DNA of 64,000 nt, taken from Propionibacteriales bacterium. Its GTDB lineage: Bacteria; Actinomycetota; Actinomycetes; Propionibacteriales; Nocardioidaceae. Of this stretch, positions 33,063 to 41,922 are shown piece by piece. The notes under the pieces were generated by a model. It was not told the DNA's origin, ran no database searches, and saw only the letters and a list, made by a program, of their open reading frames with translations. Where the stretch lies: assembly GCA_026392465.1 (NCBI GenBank), contig JAPLCA010000023.1, forward strand, positions 62,001-126,000, in the 5' to 3' direction. The position numbers and the translations under genes are program-made. Within the stretch, counting starts at the first letter, position 1, and every line of letters starts with the position of its first letter.

Positions 33063-35599
33063 GGGCGGACCTCCTGCAGGACGACCTCGAGAGCTGCGAG
33101 GAAGCGGCGGGCGACGTCGGGCGCGCGGACGGCGACCCGCACCCAGCGGTCGTCGAGACCGGGGAAGGTGTCGGCGCGGCGGACGGCCCACCCCGCGTCC
33201 CGGAGGGCGCCGTGCACGCCCGGCCCGACCTCGGCCAGCACGAACGGCGCCGCGGACGGCAGGTGACGCACGCCGAGGGCGTCGAGACCGTCGGTCAGCA
33301 CGGCACGGTCCCGGGCGACCTGCGAGGCGCGGCGGGCAGCCTCCGCGCGGGCGTCGTCGGAGGTGCAGGCGACGATCGCGGCGGTGGCGTGCGCCGACAC
33401 CGACCACGGGGGCTGCTGGGCGCGCAGGTCGGCGACCAGGTCGGCGTCGCCCAGGACGTAGCCGGCGCGGACGCCGGGGATGCTCCAGAGCTTCGTCAGG
33501 CTGCGCAGCACCAGCACGCCCGGCAGACGTGCGTCGGCGAGCGAGGCCGACTCCCCGGGCACGGCGTCCATGAACGCCTCGTCGACCACGACGACGCGCC
33601 CCGGACGGACCAGCGCACGCAGCGCCCACGCCGGGTGCAGCACGCCGGTCGGGTTGGTCGGATTGCCGACGACCACGAGGTCGGCGGCGTCGGGGACGGC
33701 GTCGGGCTCGAGCGCGAAGTCGTGCCCCAGGAGCACGTGGCGCGGCGTGTGCCCGGCCTGGCGCAGGGCGACGTCGGGCTCGGTGAACTGCGGGTGCACG
33801 ACCACCGGGTGCTGCCAGGGTCGCGCCCGCGCGAGCAGCGTGAACGCCTCGGCGGCGCCGGCCGTGGCCAGCACCTCCTCGACCGGTCGGGTGTGCCGGT
33901 GGGCGACGGACGCCTCGGCCTCGCGTGCGTCGGGATAGCGGCCAACGTGCTCGAGCGCGCCGCGCAGGGCGTCGTCGAGCCAGGTCGGTCGAGGTCCGTC
34001 GTGCACGTTGACGGCGAGGTCGACGAGCCCCTCCGTCGCCTCCGCGTCGCCGTGGTGGCGGAGGGGGTCCACTGCGCTGGTCGACACGTCGGGACCACTC
34101 CAGGCCGTCGCTGAGGGTCGGCTCTCACTGAGCTGTTGCCGGGTGGTCTCGATACGCCGGTGCGAGGCTCGTCCCTCGCCCGCACCGGCTACTCGACCAG
34201 CGAGAGCCTCCACGCCACGCGGGAGGGCGTGGACGGCCGCCGCGAAGCGGGCGGCCATGCGGGGGTGGCCGGCCCAGTGCGTGTGCAGGTAGGACGCGTG
34301 CAGCGTCGGGCTGGCGAAGCCGGCCGGGCCGTGCGCGCTCGTCCAGGCGACGGAGAGGCCCGCGTCCGGGTCGTCCGCCCCGAGGTGGGCCGGGGTGACG
34401 TGCGTGCGGTGGAACTCGTGGCCCGTCACCCGGCCCCCGGTCGGCGCGAGCAGGTGCTCCTCGGGCGCGACGACGGTGCGGTAACCCAGCGTCAGCCGCG
34501 GGGTCATCGCAGCGTCCGCGGGCAGCGCGCCGACCATGGGCGCGCCGTCGAGCGTGCGGCACAGGTACAACAGACCGGCGCACTCGGCCACGGTCGGCAC
34601 ACCCGCGGCGACGGCGTCGGCGATGGCGTGCCGCAGCGGCTCGTTCGCCGAGATGGTGGCGGCGTGCACCTCGGGGAAGCCCCCGCCGAGGTAGAGGCCC
34701 GACGTCCCCTCCGGCAGCTTCTCGTCGTGCAGCGGGTCGAAGACGCGCACGTCGCAGCCGAGGGCGTCGAGCAGCTCGGCGGTCTCGGCGTACCGGAACG
34801 TGAACGACCGGCCGCCCGCGACCGCGACGACACGACGCTGCGGCGGCACGGCCGACACGTGAGGCGCGGTCTCCGCTGCCGGGTCCCACGCCTCGCCGCT
34901 GAGCGGTGGCGCGGAGCGCGCGATGCGCACGACCTCCTCCAGGTCGACGGCCTTGGCCACCCGCGCGGCGAGCCGGTCGAGCGCCGCCACGGCGTCGTCG
35001 CGCTCCTCCGCCGGCACGAGCCCGAGGTGGCGCGACGGTGCCACCACGCCGTCGTCGCGGTGCACGATGCCGAGCACGGGCACACCCGTGCCCTCCAGCG
35101 CGCGGACGACCTCGTCGGCGTGACGGGTGGAGCCGACCTTGTTGAGGATGACCCCGGCGACCCGCACGGACGTGTCGAAGGTGACCATGCCGTGCACCAG
35201 CGCCGCGATGGACCGCGACGCCGACGACACGTCGACCACGAGCACCACGGGACTGCGGGTGGCCCGCGCGACGTGCGCCGTCGACGCGTAGCCGTCGGTG
35301 CCGAGCATGCCGTCGTGCAGGCCCATGACGCCCTCGACGACGGCGAGGTCGGAGCCCGCGGCGCCGTGCAGCAGCAGCGGCAGCAGCCGCTCCTCCCCCG
35401 CCAGGTGCGGGTCGAGGTTGCGGCCGGGCAGGCCCGTGGCCAGCTCGTGGTAGCCGGGGTCGATGTAGTCGGGTCCGACCTTGTGGCCGGAGACGCGGTG
35501 CCCCGAGCGCGACAGCGCGGCCATGAGGCCGGTCGCGATGGTGGTCTTCCCATGGCCCGACGCGGGTGCGGCGACCACGAGGCGGGGCAGGTTCACCAC
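33059..35599 (-). CDS. cobB: CobB-CobC in-frame fusion: cobyrinate a,c-diamide synthase + threonine-phosphate decarboxylase-like protein
   Basis: One 846-codon frame. Residues ~1-470 are CobB, which amidates carboxyls a and c: APASGHGKTTIATGL P-loop, GVMGLHDGM, amidotransferase Cys in AECAGLLYLC, GHEFHRTHV. Residues ~510-846 are a PLP fold-type I CobC (Rv2231c type, LRHHGDAE start, VVGNPTNPTGVL, PLP-Lys in SLTKLWSIPGVR) supplying aminopropanol phosphate. The ~40-residue bridge (RRIETTRQQLSE) is translated palindromic repeat (34075-34206), and no stop interrupts it. A GTG at 34072 could still start CobC alone. GTG 35599 or 35596 is the CobB start. Whether a fusion protein or two proteins form is unknown. 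Confidence 0.85.
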   Translation of the reverse strand: MVNLPRLVVAAPASGHGKTTIATGLMAALSRSGHRVSGHKVGPDYIDPGYHELATGLPGRNLDPHLAGEERLLPLLLHGAAGSDLAVVEGVMGLHDGMLGTDGYASTAHVARATRSPVVLVVDVSSASRSIAALVHGMVTFDTSVRVAGVILNKVGSTRHADEVVRALEGTGVPVLGIVHRDDGVVAPSRHLGLVPAEERDDAVAALDRLAARVAKAVDLEEVVRIARSAPPLSGEAWDPAAETAPHVSAVPPQRRVVAVAGGRSFTFRYAETAELLDALGCDVRVFDPLHDEKLPEGTSGLYLGGGFPEVHAATISANEPLRHAIADAVAAGVPTVAECAGLLYLCRTLDGAPMVGALPADAAMTPRLTLGYRTVVAPEEHLLAPTGGRVTGHEFHRTHVTPAHLGADDPDAGLSVAWTSAHGPAGFASPTLHASYLHTHWAGHPRMAARFAAAVHALPRGVEALAGRVAGAGEGRASHRRIETTRQQLSESRPSATAWSGPDVSTSAVDPLRHHGDAEATEGLVDLAVNVHDGPRPTWLDDALRGALEHVGRYPDAREAEASVAHRHTRPVEEVLATAGAAEAFTLLARARPWQHPVVVHPQFTEPDVALRQAGHTPRHVLLGHDFALEPDAVPDAADLVVVGNPTNPTGVLHPAWALRALVRPGRVVVVDEAFMDAVPGESASLADARLPGVLVLRSLTKLWSIPGVRAGYVLGDADLVADLRAQQPPWSVSAHATAAIVACTSDDARAEAARRASQVARDRAVLTDGLDALGVRHLPSAAPFVLAEVGPGVHGALRDAGWAVRRADTFPGLDDRWVRVAVRAPDVARRFLAALEVVLQEVRP
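34075..34206 (-). repeat. Palindromic repeat copy inside the cobB-cobC frame (locus B)
   Basis: Starts with CGCTGGTCGA, contains the joining segment (complement of cgtatcgagaccacccggca) and ends in CTACTCGACCAGCG. It is the same family as loci A and C. It lies exactly between the CobB and CobC domains and is open in the coding frame. Confidence 0.88.
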
Positions 35600-35627
35600 T
35601 CGATCCCCCGCTCCGCCTTCTGCCGCC
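35593..35627 (-). repeat. Duplicated 3' end of cobO next to the cobB start
   Basis: This segment encodes QKAERGIEW-stop in the cobO frame and matches the true cobO end (QKGQRGIEW-stop, 35718-35750) at most positions. The stop overlaps the cobB GTG as in the other coupled genes of the operon. Between the two copies lie ~90 bases of unrelated, cobB-irrelevant sequence. Confidence 0.7.
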
Positions 35628-35717
35628 CATCCCCCAAGCACTCCGCTGCGCTCCGTGCAGGGAGGTGCCCCCAGCCCGGCACCCCTGCCGGACGTCGGGT
35701 CGACCCACGCTGGATGC

Positions 35718-36332
35718 TCACCACTCGATGCCTCGCTGACCCTTCTGGCCGACGTCCATGGGGTGCTTGACCTTCGTCATCTCGGTGACGAGGTCGGCGA
35801 CCTCCAGGAGCCGGGGGGCGGCGTCGCGGCCGGTGATCACCACGTGCTGACGGCCGGGGCGCGAGGCGAGGGTGTCGGCGACGTCGTCGACGTCGACCCA
35901 GCCCCACTTCATGGGGTAGGTGAACTCGTCGAGCACGTACAGGTCGTGGGTCTCGGTGGCGAGGCGACGCTTGATCTCGGCCCAGCCCTCGGCGGCGGCG
36001 ACGGCGTGGTCGTCCTCGGTGCCGGACTTGCGCGACCACGACCAGCCGGACCCCATCTTGTGCCACTCGACGGGTCCGCCGACGCCCTCCGTCTCGTGCA
36101 GGCGGCCGAGGTGCTCGAGCACGCTCTGCTCGCCGACGCGCCACTTGGCGGACTTGACGAACTGGAACACGCCGACCTTCCAGCCCTGGTTCCAGGCGCG
36201 CATCGCGAGCCCGAACGCGGCGGTCGACTTCCCCTTGCCGGGCCCGGTGTGGACCATGACGAGCGGACGGTTGCGGCGCTGGCGGGTGGTGAGGCCGTCG
36301 TCGGGCACGACCAGGGGCTGGCCCTGGGGCAT
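35718..36332 (-). CDS. cobO: Cob(I)yrinic acid a,c-diamide adenosyltransferase
   Basis: The 204-residue CobA/CobO/BtuR-type enzyme transfers the 5'-deoxyadenosyl group of ATP to cob(I)yrinate a,c-diamide. It shows the P-loop VHTGPGKGKSTAAFGLA, FQFVKSAKWRVGE, YVLDEFTYPMKWGWVD and VITGRDAAPRLLEVADLVTE. ATG at 36332 overlaps the chelatase stop by one base. The last codons are duplicated ~120 bases further on (35593-35627). Confidence 0.96.
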   Translation of the reverse strand: MPQGQPLVVPDDGLTTRQRRNRPLVMVHTGPGKGKSTAAFGLAMRAWNQGWKVGVFQFVKSAKWRVGEQSVLEHLGRLHETEGVGGPVEWHKMGSGWSWSRKSGTEDDHAVAAAEGWAEIKRRLATETHDLYVLDEFTYPMKWGWVDVDDVADTLASRPGRQHVVITGRDAAPRLLEVADLVTEMTKVKHPMDVGQKGQRGIEW

Positions 36333-38380
36333 CAGGCCACCTCCTTGACGCTGCGGACGGCGCTGGTGAGCGCGTCGGCGCTCACCTCGCCGAGCGGCAG
36401 GTGCTGCGCGCCGAGGCGGTCGGCGAGCACGCCGGCCAGGCCGAGGCGGAAGCCGCCGGTCTCGCAGTCGACGACGACGGACGCCACGCGGGTGGCGCGC
36501 ACGTGGTCGGCGGCGCGGTGGGCACGGGCCAGCGCGTCGGGGCCCGACGTGGCCCGGCCGTCGGTGACGACGACGAGCAGGGGCCGGCGCAGCGGGTCGC
36601 GGATGGCCTCCAGCCGCAGGGCGTCGGCGGCCGTGGCCAGACCCTCGGCGAGCGGCGTGCGGCCGCCCGCGGGGAGCTCCTCCAGCCGACGCGCGGCGAC
36701 GTCGACCGACGAGGTGGGCGGCAGGTCGAGCGATGCGGTGGCGCCGCGGAAGGTCACCAGGCCGACCTTGTCGCGGCGCTGGTACGCGTCGAGCAGGAGC
36801 GACAGCACGGCGGTCTTGACCTGCTCCATGCGACGCCGTGCAGCCATCGAGCCGGACGCGTCGACGCACAGCAGCACGAGGTTGGACTCGCGGCCCTCAC
36901 GCACGGCCACGCGCAGGTCGGCGGGACGCAGCAGCACCCGGCCGCCGTCGGCCCGTCCGCGGGCGTGCTGGTGCGGGGCCGCGGCGCGCACGGTCTCGAC
37001 GAGGTGCAGCGAGCCCGAACGACCCGCCGGCGTGCGCGCGCCGATGCGGCGACCGTCGTCGGTGATCGCCCGCGAGCGTCGGCCCGAGACCCCGGCACCG
37101 ACGCCGTCGACCTGCAGCAGCCGTGCCCGCACGGGCTCGCCCGCGCCGACCGTCGACTCGGTCGACGAGCCGGAGCCGTCGTCGCCACCGCGGGCGTCGT
37201 CGCCGGACGGGGCCGGCGGGGTGCCGGCAGGGCCGTCGCCCGACGTGTCGCCGGAGCGGTCGGGGGCCCCACCGGGACCGCCGCCCGGACCACCGTCGTC
37301 CGGACCCTCGTCGTCGGGACCCTCGGGACCGTCGTCGGGCCCGCCTGCGGGCGGCTCGTCCGGTCCGAGCAGGTCGTCGAGCTGCGACTCGTCGAGGCCC
37401 GTCTCGTCGAACGGGTTGCGGCGTCGGCGGTGTGGCAGCGCCAGGCGGGCGGCGGCGCGGACGTCGTCGCGGGTGATGGTGGTGCGGCCGTGCCAGGCGG
37501 CGTGCGCGGCGGCCGTGCGTGCGGTGACGATGTCGGCACGCAGGCCGTCGACCTCGAAGGCCGCGCACAGCTCGGCGATCGAGAGCAGCGTGGCGTCGTC
37601 GAGCGCGACGTCGGCCACGAGCTGCTGCGCGCGGCTGATGCGTTCGGTGAGCGCGGCGTCCTGCTCGGCGAAGCGGGCGGAGAAACCGACGGGGTCGGCG
37701 TCGAACGCGAGCCGGCGGCGCACGACCTCCACACGCGCCTGCGGGTCGCGCGGGGCGGCCACCTCGACGGCCAGGCCGAAGCGGTCGAGCAGCTGCGGGC
37801 GCAGCTCGCCCTCCTCGGGGTTCATGGTGCCGATCAGCACGAACCGGGCAGCGTGCTCGACGGACACGCCGTCGCGCTCGACCGTCGAGCGACCCATCGC
37901 GGCGGCGTCGAGCAGCAGGTCGACGAGGTGGTCGTGCAGCAGGTTGACCTCGTCGACGTACAGCACGCCACGGTGCGCGCGGGCGAGCAGACCGGGCTCG
38001 TAGCGGGTGACGCCGCTGCCGAGCGCCTGCTCGAGGTCGAGGGAGCCGAGCACACGGTCCTCGGTGGCACCGACGGGCAGCTCGACGAGCCGCACCGGCC
38101 GCGTCTCGGACTCCGGGTCGGGACCGAACGGACCGTCGGGCGAGAGCGGTGCCGGGTCGGCGGGGTCGCTGGAGAACCGGTCGCCCTTCACGACGTCGAT
38201 GGGCGGGAGCACCGCGGCGAGCGCCCGCACGAGCGTCGACTTGGCCGTGCCCTTCTCGCCGCGCACCAGCACCCCGCCGATCGCGGGCGAGATCGTCGTG
38301 AGGACGAGGGCCAGCGCCATGTCGTCCAGGTGGTCGGGCTCGGCACCGACGACGGCGGTGAAGGGGTAGTGCTGTGGCAT
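36332..38380 (-). CDS. Putative cobaltochelatase subunit, fused ChlI (AAA+) and ChlD (VWA) type
   Basis: In this 682-residue protein, residues ~1-340 are an AAA+ motor (Walker A GVLVRGEKGTAKSTLVRAL, Walker B HRGVLYVDEVNLL, sensor GTMNPEEGELRPQLLDRF). A Pro/Gly/Asp-rich linker (~350-450) follows. Residues ~490-682 form a von Willebrand A domain with a MIDAS-like LCVDASGSMAARRRM. It resembles magnesium chelatase I/D. With CobN (59854) and no cobS/cobT chelatase genes in view, it is likely the ATPase partner for cobalt insertion into hydrogenobyrinate a,c-diamide. A cobalamin riboswitch lies in its leader. Confidence 0.88.
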   Translation of the reverse strand: MPQHYPFTAVVGAEPDHLDDMALALVLTTISPAIGGVLVRGEKGTAKSTLVRALAAVLPPIDVVKGDRFSSDPADPAPLSPDGPFGPDPESETRPVRLVELPVGATEDRVLGSLDLEQALGSGVTRYEPGLLARAHRGVLYVDEVNLLHDHLVDLLLDAAAMGRSTVERDGVSVEHAARFVLIGTMNPEEGELRPQLLDRFGLAVEVAAPRDPQARVEVVRRRLAFDADPVGFSARFAEQDAALTERISRAQQLVADVALDDATLLSIAELCAAFEVDGLRADIVTARTAAAHAAWHGRTTITRDDVRAAARLALPHRRRRNPFDETGLDESQLDDLLGPDEPPAGGPDDGPEGPDDEGPDDGGPGGGPGGAPDRSGDTSGDGPAGTPPAPSGDDARGGDDGSGSSTESTVGAGEPVRARLLQVDGVGAGVSGRRSRAITDDGRRIGARTPAGRSGSLHLVETVRAAAPHQHARGRADGGRVLLRPADLRVAVREGRESNLVLLCVDASGSMAARRRMEQVKTAVLSLLLDAYQRRDKVGLVTFRGATASLDLPPTSSVDVAARRLEELPAGGRTPLAEGLATAADALRLEAIRDPLRRPLLVVVTDGRATSGPDALARAHRAADHVRATRVASVVVDCETGGFRLGLAGVLADRLGAQHLPLGEVSADALTSAVRSVKEVA

Positions 38381-38417
38381 GAGGGCTCCCGCTCGATCGC
38401 CATGGCTGGTGCGGCGC

Positions 38418-38525
38418 GAGGCCGGTCTTCGGACTTCCACCTCCAGGTGGTCACCGCAGCGGACCCTGTGCCGGACTTCCACCGGCTTCCCGATTCTCCC
38501 CAACCGTCTGGGGCACCTCGCGCGT
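38418..38525 (-). promoter_or_regulatory. Cobalamin riboswitch upstream of the chelatase-cobO-cobB operon
   Basis: On the minus strand the aptamer core reads GGAAGCCGGTGGAAGTCCGG (38471-38490), then the B12-box region with CCGCTGCGGTGA and a terminal GAAGTCCGAAGACC. The chelatase ATG follows ~38 bases later. It should switch off the operon when B12 is abundant. Confidence 0.9.
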
Positions 38526-38593
38526 GTGCAGTTTGTCCGAGCCAGGCTACCGGGGCACGCCGGGTCCGTGTGCAGGCACTAGCCTCGCCGGAC

Positions 38594-39823
38594 ATGAGCA
38601 CCCCCCGTCGAGCCACCGGCCCCGTCGTCGTCGTGGGCGTCGGGGCGGACGGCTGGGCCGGCCTCGACGTCGCCCGTCGCGCCGCGGTCGAGGCCGCCGA
38701 GGTGCTCCTCGGCGGCGAGCGGCACCTCGCGCTCGTGCCGGCCGACGTCACGGCGGAGCGTCGGACGTGGCCGTCGCCGCTGCGCGAGGGACTGCCGGCG
38801 CTGCTCGACGAGCTGGACGGGCGCCGGGTCGTCGCGCTCGCGTCCGGCGACCCGCTCGTCTCGGGGATCGGGACGACCCTCGTGTCGCTGCTCGGCGCCG
38901 ACCGCGTGGAGGTGCTGCCCGGCGTCTCGTCGGCGGCGCTCGCCCGCGCCCGCATGCGGTGGTCGGCGGAGACGTCGGAGGTGGTCACGCTGGTGGGCCG
39001 CGACGTGCACCGCCTCGTCACGCGTCTGCACCCCGGCGCCCGGCTGCTCGTGCTCTGCTCCGACGCGTCGACCCCGTCGCAGGTGGCCGCGCTGCTCGCG
39101 TCGCAGGGGTACGGCACGAGCGGCCTCAGTGCCCTCACGAACCTCGGCGCGGACGACGAGAGCCGGGTCGACGGCGTCGCCGCCACGTGGTCGGCGGACG
39201 TCGGACCGCTCACCGTGCTCGCCGTGCAGGTCGACGACGGTGCCCGCGTGCTGCCGCTCGTGCCCGGCCTGCCCGACGACGCCTTCGAGCACGACGGCCA
39301 GGTGACCAAGCGCGACGTCCGCGCGAGCGCCCTCGCCCGCCTCGCCCCGACCCCTGGGGCGCTGCTGTGGGACGTCGGCGCCGGTGCCGGCTCCGTCGCC
39401 GTCGAGTGGTCGCGCACGCACCCGTCGTGCCGGGCGGTGGCGGTCGAGCGCGACCCGGAGCGGGCCGAGCGGATCGGTCGGAACGCTCGCACGCTCGGCG
39501 TCCCCGACCTGCGCGTCGTGGCGGGCCCAGCGCCGGACGCGCTCGAGGGTCTCGACGCCCCCGACGCGGTGTTCGTCGGCGGGGGTGCCACCGTCGACGG
39601 CGTGCTCGACGCCTGCTGGGCGGCGCTGCGACCCGGTGGACGGCTCGTCGTCCACGGCGTGACGCTCGAGACCGAGCAGCTCCTCGTCGCGTGGCGCGGC
39701 AGGGTCGGGGGCGAGCTGGTGCGCCTGCTCGTGGAGACCGCCGCGCCGCTCGGCACCTTCACGTCGTGGACGCCGGCCCGGGCCGTCACGCAGTACTCCG
39801 TCGTCAAGGGGGCACAGGCATGA
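38594..39823 (+). CDS. cobL: Precorrin-6Y C5,15-methyltransferase (decarboxylating), CbiE-CbiT fusion
   Basis: In this 409-residue bifunctional enzyme, residues ~1-205 are the CbiE tetrapyrrole methylase (VVVVGVGADGWAGL, ALASGDPLVSGIG, EVLPGVSSAALARARM). Residues ~215-409 are the CbiT Rossmann methyltransferase (TKRDVRASALARLAPTPGAL then WDVGAGAGSVAVEWSR). It methylates C5 and C15 and removes the C12 acetate carboxyl. It is divergent from the chelatase operon, sharing the intergenic region that holds the minus-strand riboswitch. Next gene cobM overlaps (ATGA). Confidence 0.95.
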   Translation: MSTPRRATGPVVVVGVGADGWAGLDVARRAAVEAAEVLLGGERHLALVPADVTAERRTWPSPLREGLPALLDELDGRRVVALASGDPLVSGIGTTLVSLLGADRVEVLPGVSSAALARARMRWSAETSEVVTLVGRDVHRLVTRLHPGARLLVLCSDASTPSQVAALLASQGYGTSGLSALTNLGADDESRVDGVAATWSADVGPLTVLAVQVDDGARVLPLVPGLPDDAFEHDGQVTKRDVRASALARLAPTPGALLWDVGAGAGSVAVEWSRTHPSCRAVAVERDPERAERIGRNARTLGVPDLRVVAGPAPDALEGLDAPDAVFVGGGATVDGVLDACWAALRPGGRLVVHGVTLETEQLLVAWRGRVGGELVRLLVETAAPLGTFTSWTPARAVTQYSVVKGAQA

Positions 39824-40587
39824 CCGTGCACGTGGTGGGGGCCGGACCGGGCGCCGCCGACCTGCTCACCGTCCGCGCCGCGCGACTGCTGGAGCGGGCC
39901 GACGTCGTGGTCTACGCCGGCACCTACGTCGAGGCCGTGCTGGAGCACTGCCGACCCGACGCGCGGCTCGTCGACACGCAGGACCTCGACCTCGACCAGA
40001 TCACCGAGGTCGTGGTCGACGCCCACCGCGCGGGTCTGGAGGTGGTCCGGCTGTCGTCGGGCGACCCGTCGCTGTACTCCGCCCTCCACGAGCTGACCCG
40101 ACGCCTGGACGCGGCGCACGTGCCCTGGGACGTCACGCCCGGGGTGCCCGCCTACGCTGCCGCGGCCGCCCGGCTCGGGGTCGAGCTGACCGTGCCCGAG
40201 GTCGTGCAGTCGGTCGTGCTGACGCGCACGCAGGCCCGGTCCACGGCGATGCCGTCGACTGAGGAGCTGGAGGCCTTCGCCGCCACCGGCGCGACGCTGG
40301 CCCTGCACCTGGCGATCACCCGCACGCGACCCCTGGCCGAGCGCCTCGCCGCGGTGCTCGGGGACGACACCCCCGTCGCCGTCGTCGCGAACGCGTCGCA
40401 GGAGGCCGAGGTCGTGCTGCGCGGCACCCTCGCCGACGTCGCCGACCGGGTCGAGGCCGCGGGTCTGCGCCAGGCCGCCGTCATCCTGGTCGGCCCCGCG
40501 GTGGCCCGCCCCGACGGCGCGGAGTCCTACCTCTACTCCCCCACCCGCGACCGCACCTCTAAGCGCCGCCCCCCGCCGGTCGAGTAG
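39820..40587 (+). CDS. cobM: Precorrin-4 C11-methyltransferase
   Basis: The 255-residue SAM-dependent tetrapyrrole methylase has VHVVGAGPGAADLLTVRAAR, DVVVYAGTYV, RLSSGDPSLYSALHELTRRL and VTPGVPAYAAAAARLGVELT. ATG overlaps the cobL stop. The last codons and stop (PPPVE, gtcgagtag) lie within the first bases of palindromic repeat locus C, so the natural C-terminus has been replaced or trimmed by the repeat. Confidence 0.95.
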   Translation: MTVHVVGAGPGAADLLTVRAARLLERADVVVYAGTYVEAVLEHCRPDARLVDTQDLDLDQITEVVVDAHRAGLEVVRLSSGDPSLYSALHELTRRLDAAHVPWDVTPGVPAYAAAAARLGVELTVPEVVQSVVLTRTQARSTAMPSTEELEAFAATGATLALHLAITRTRPLAERLAAVLGDDTPVAVVANASQEAEVVLRGTLADVADRVEAAGLRQAAVILVGPAVARPDGAESYLYSPTRDRTSKRRPPPVE

Positions 40588-40912
40588 CGGGCACGCGCGA
40601 CGAAGGAGCGTCGTGGCCGCGTATCGAGACCACCCGGCAGCGGATCAGCGCGACCCAACCCCCAGCGAACGTCTGGAGCGGTCTCGATACGTCGCCCCAC
40701 GCCTCGTCCCTCGGCGGAGCCGACTACTCGACCAGCGGAGGGCTCCGCTGGTCGAGTAGCAGCGACGGCGAGCGCCAGCGAGCACGTCGATGCGTATCGA
40801 GACCACCCGGCAACGGCTCAGCGCGACCCACCTCCCAGCGACGGCGCAGAGTGGTCTCGATACGTCCGCCCCAGCTCCTTCGTCGCGGGCCGGACTACTC
40901 GACGAGCGAGTG
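40571..40912. repeat. Palindromic repeats between cobM and the CBS-domain genes (locus C)
   Basis: About 340 bases without a gene hold two units of the same family as loci A and B: GGTCGAGTAG (from 40578), cgtatcgagaccacccggca, CTACTCGACCAGCG/CGCTGGTCGAGTAG (about 40722-40761), and a second cgtatcgagaccacc...ggtctcgatacg set. Its left edge provides the cobM stop codon and its right edge ends at the stop of the gene at 40915. Confidence 0.88.
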
Positions 40913-40914
40913 CG

Positions 40915-41922
40915 TCAGGCGGGGACCTCGTCGAGGAGGCGGCGGAGGACATCGGCGAGGGTCACCACGCCGACGCCGCGCTCGGTGCGGACGACGGCGA
41001 GGTGCTGGCTGGTGTCGCGCATGACGGCGAGCGCCTCGTGCACCGGGGTCGACGGGTCGAGGTGGAACGGCTCGCGCACCAGGTCGGCCACGCCCTCGTC
41101 GGCGTCGCGCACCAGCGTCTCGCGCACGTGGACGACGCCGGAGACCTCCCCGCCGTCGAGGACGAGGATCCGCAGGTGCCCGCTGCGCTCCGCGGCGGCC
41201 TGCACGTCCGCGACCGTGCTGCCGGCCGGGACCGACGTGGGCGTCGAGCCCGGTTTCAGCAGGTCGGCGACGGTGAGGTCGCGCAGGCCGAGGGCGCGCG
41301 AGAGCGACGCGGAGTACCCGGCGTCCAGCGCGCCCGCCTCCGCCGAGTGCTTCACCAGGTGGCGAAGGTCGTCGGGCGTGGACCCGCCGGAGACCGTCTC
41401 GACCGGCTGGACGCCGACGATCACCAGGCAGCGGTTCGCGGCCTCGTTCAGCAGCGTGAGGATCGGCCGCGTGAACCACATGAAGCCGCGCATCGGGATG
41501 GCGAGCATCGTCGCCGACCGCTCCGGGTGGGCGATGGCCCACGACTTCGGCATCATCTCCCCGACCACGAGGTGCAGGAACGTCATGACGACGAGGGCGA
41601 TGACGAACCCGGCGGCGTCGGCCACCCAGTACGGCATGCCCCAGTCCTCGAACAGCGGCGTCAGCGCGTAGTGCACGGCGGGCTTGGCGGTGGCGCCGAG
41701 CGCGAGCACGCAGAGCGTGATGCCCAGCTGCGCACCGGCTAGCAGCACCGTGAGCTCCGACGACGACCGCAGCGCGGCGCGCGCGGCCCGGCTGTGCGGG
41801 GCCGCGTCCTCGAGGCGGTGACGCTTGGCCGCGAGGAGCGCGAACTCGATCGCGACGAAGAACGCGCTCGCCGCGATGATGGCGACGGTGACCGCGAGGA
41901 CCACCCAGGGGTTGCTCATCAT
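40915..41922 (-). CDS. CNNM/CorC-type membrane protein with DUF21 and CBS pair (no CorC_HlyC domain)
   Basis: The 335-residue protein has an N-terminal CNNM/DUF21 transmembrane domain (about residues 1-190, four hydrophobic segments, starting MMSNPWVVLAVTVAIIAASA) and two CBS motifs (about 215-330, TPTSVPAGSTVADVQAAAER and LDPSTPVHEALAVMRDTSQH). Family members transport Mg2+/Co2+ or regulate such transport; 'hemolysin' names are historic. It ends without the C-terminal CorC_HlyC domain found in its neighbour. ATG overlaps the upstream stop (ATGA), so the pair is co-expressed and perhaps heteromeric. Confidence 0.88.
   Translation of the reverse strand: MMSNPWVVLAVTVAIIAASAFFVAIEFALLAAKRHRLEDAAPHSRAARAALRSSSELTVLLAGAQLGITLCVLALGATAKPAVHYALTPLFEDWGMPYWVADAAGFVIALVVMTFLHLVVGEMMPKSWAIAHPERSATMLAIPMRGFMWFTRPILTLLNEAANRCLVIVGVQPVETVSGGSTPDDLRHLVKHSAEAGALDAGYSASLSRALGLRDLTVADLLKPGSTPTSVPAGSTVADVQAAAERSGHLRILVLDGGEVSGVVHVRETLVRDADEGVADLVREPFHLDPSTPVHEALAVMRDTSQHLAVVRTERGVGVVTLADVLRRLLDEVPA

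Noticed and set aside
36401-38593. Long plus-strand frame before cobL
   Set aside because: It is antisense to the ChlI/ChlD-type gene and lacks any domain; cobL begins at ATG 38594.
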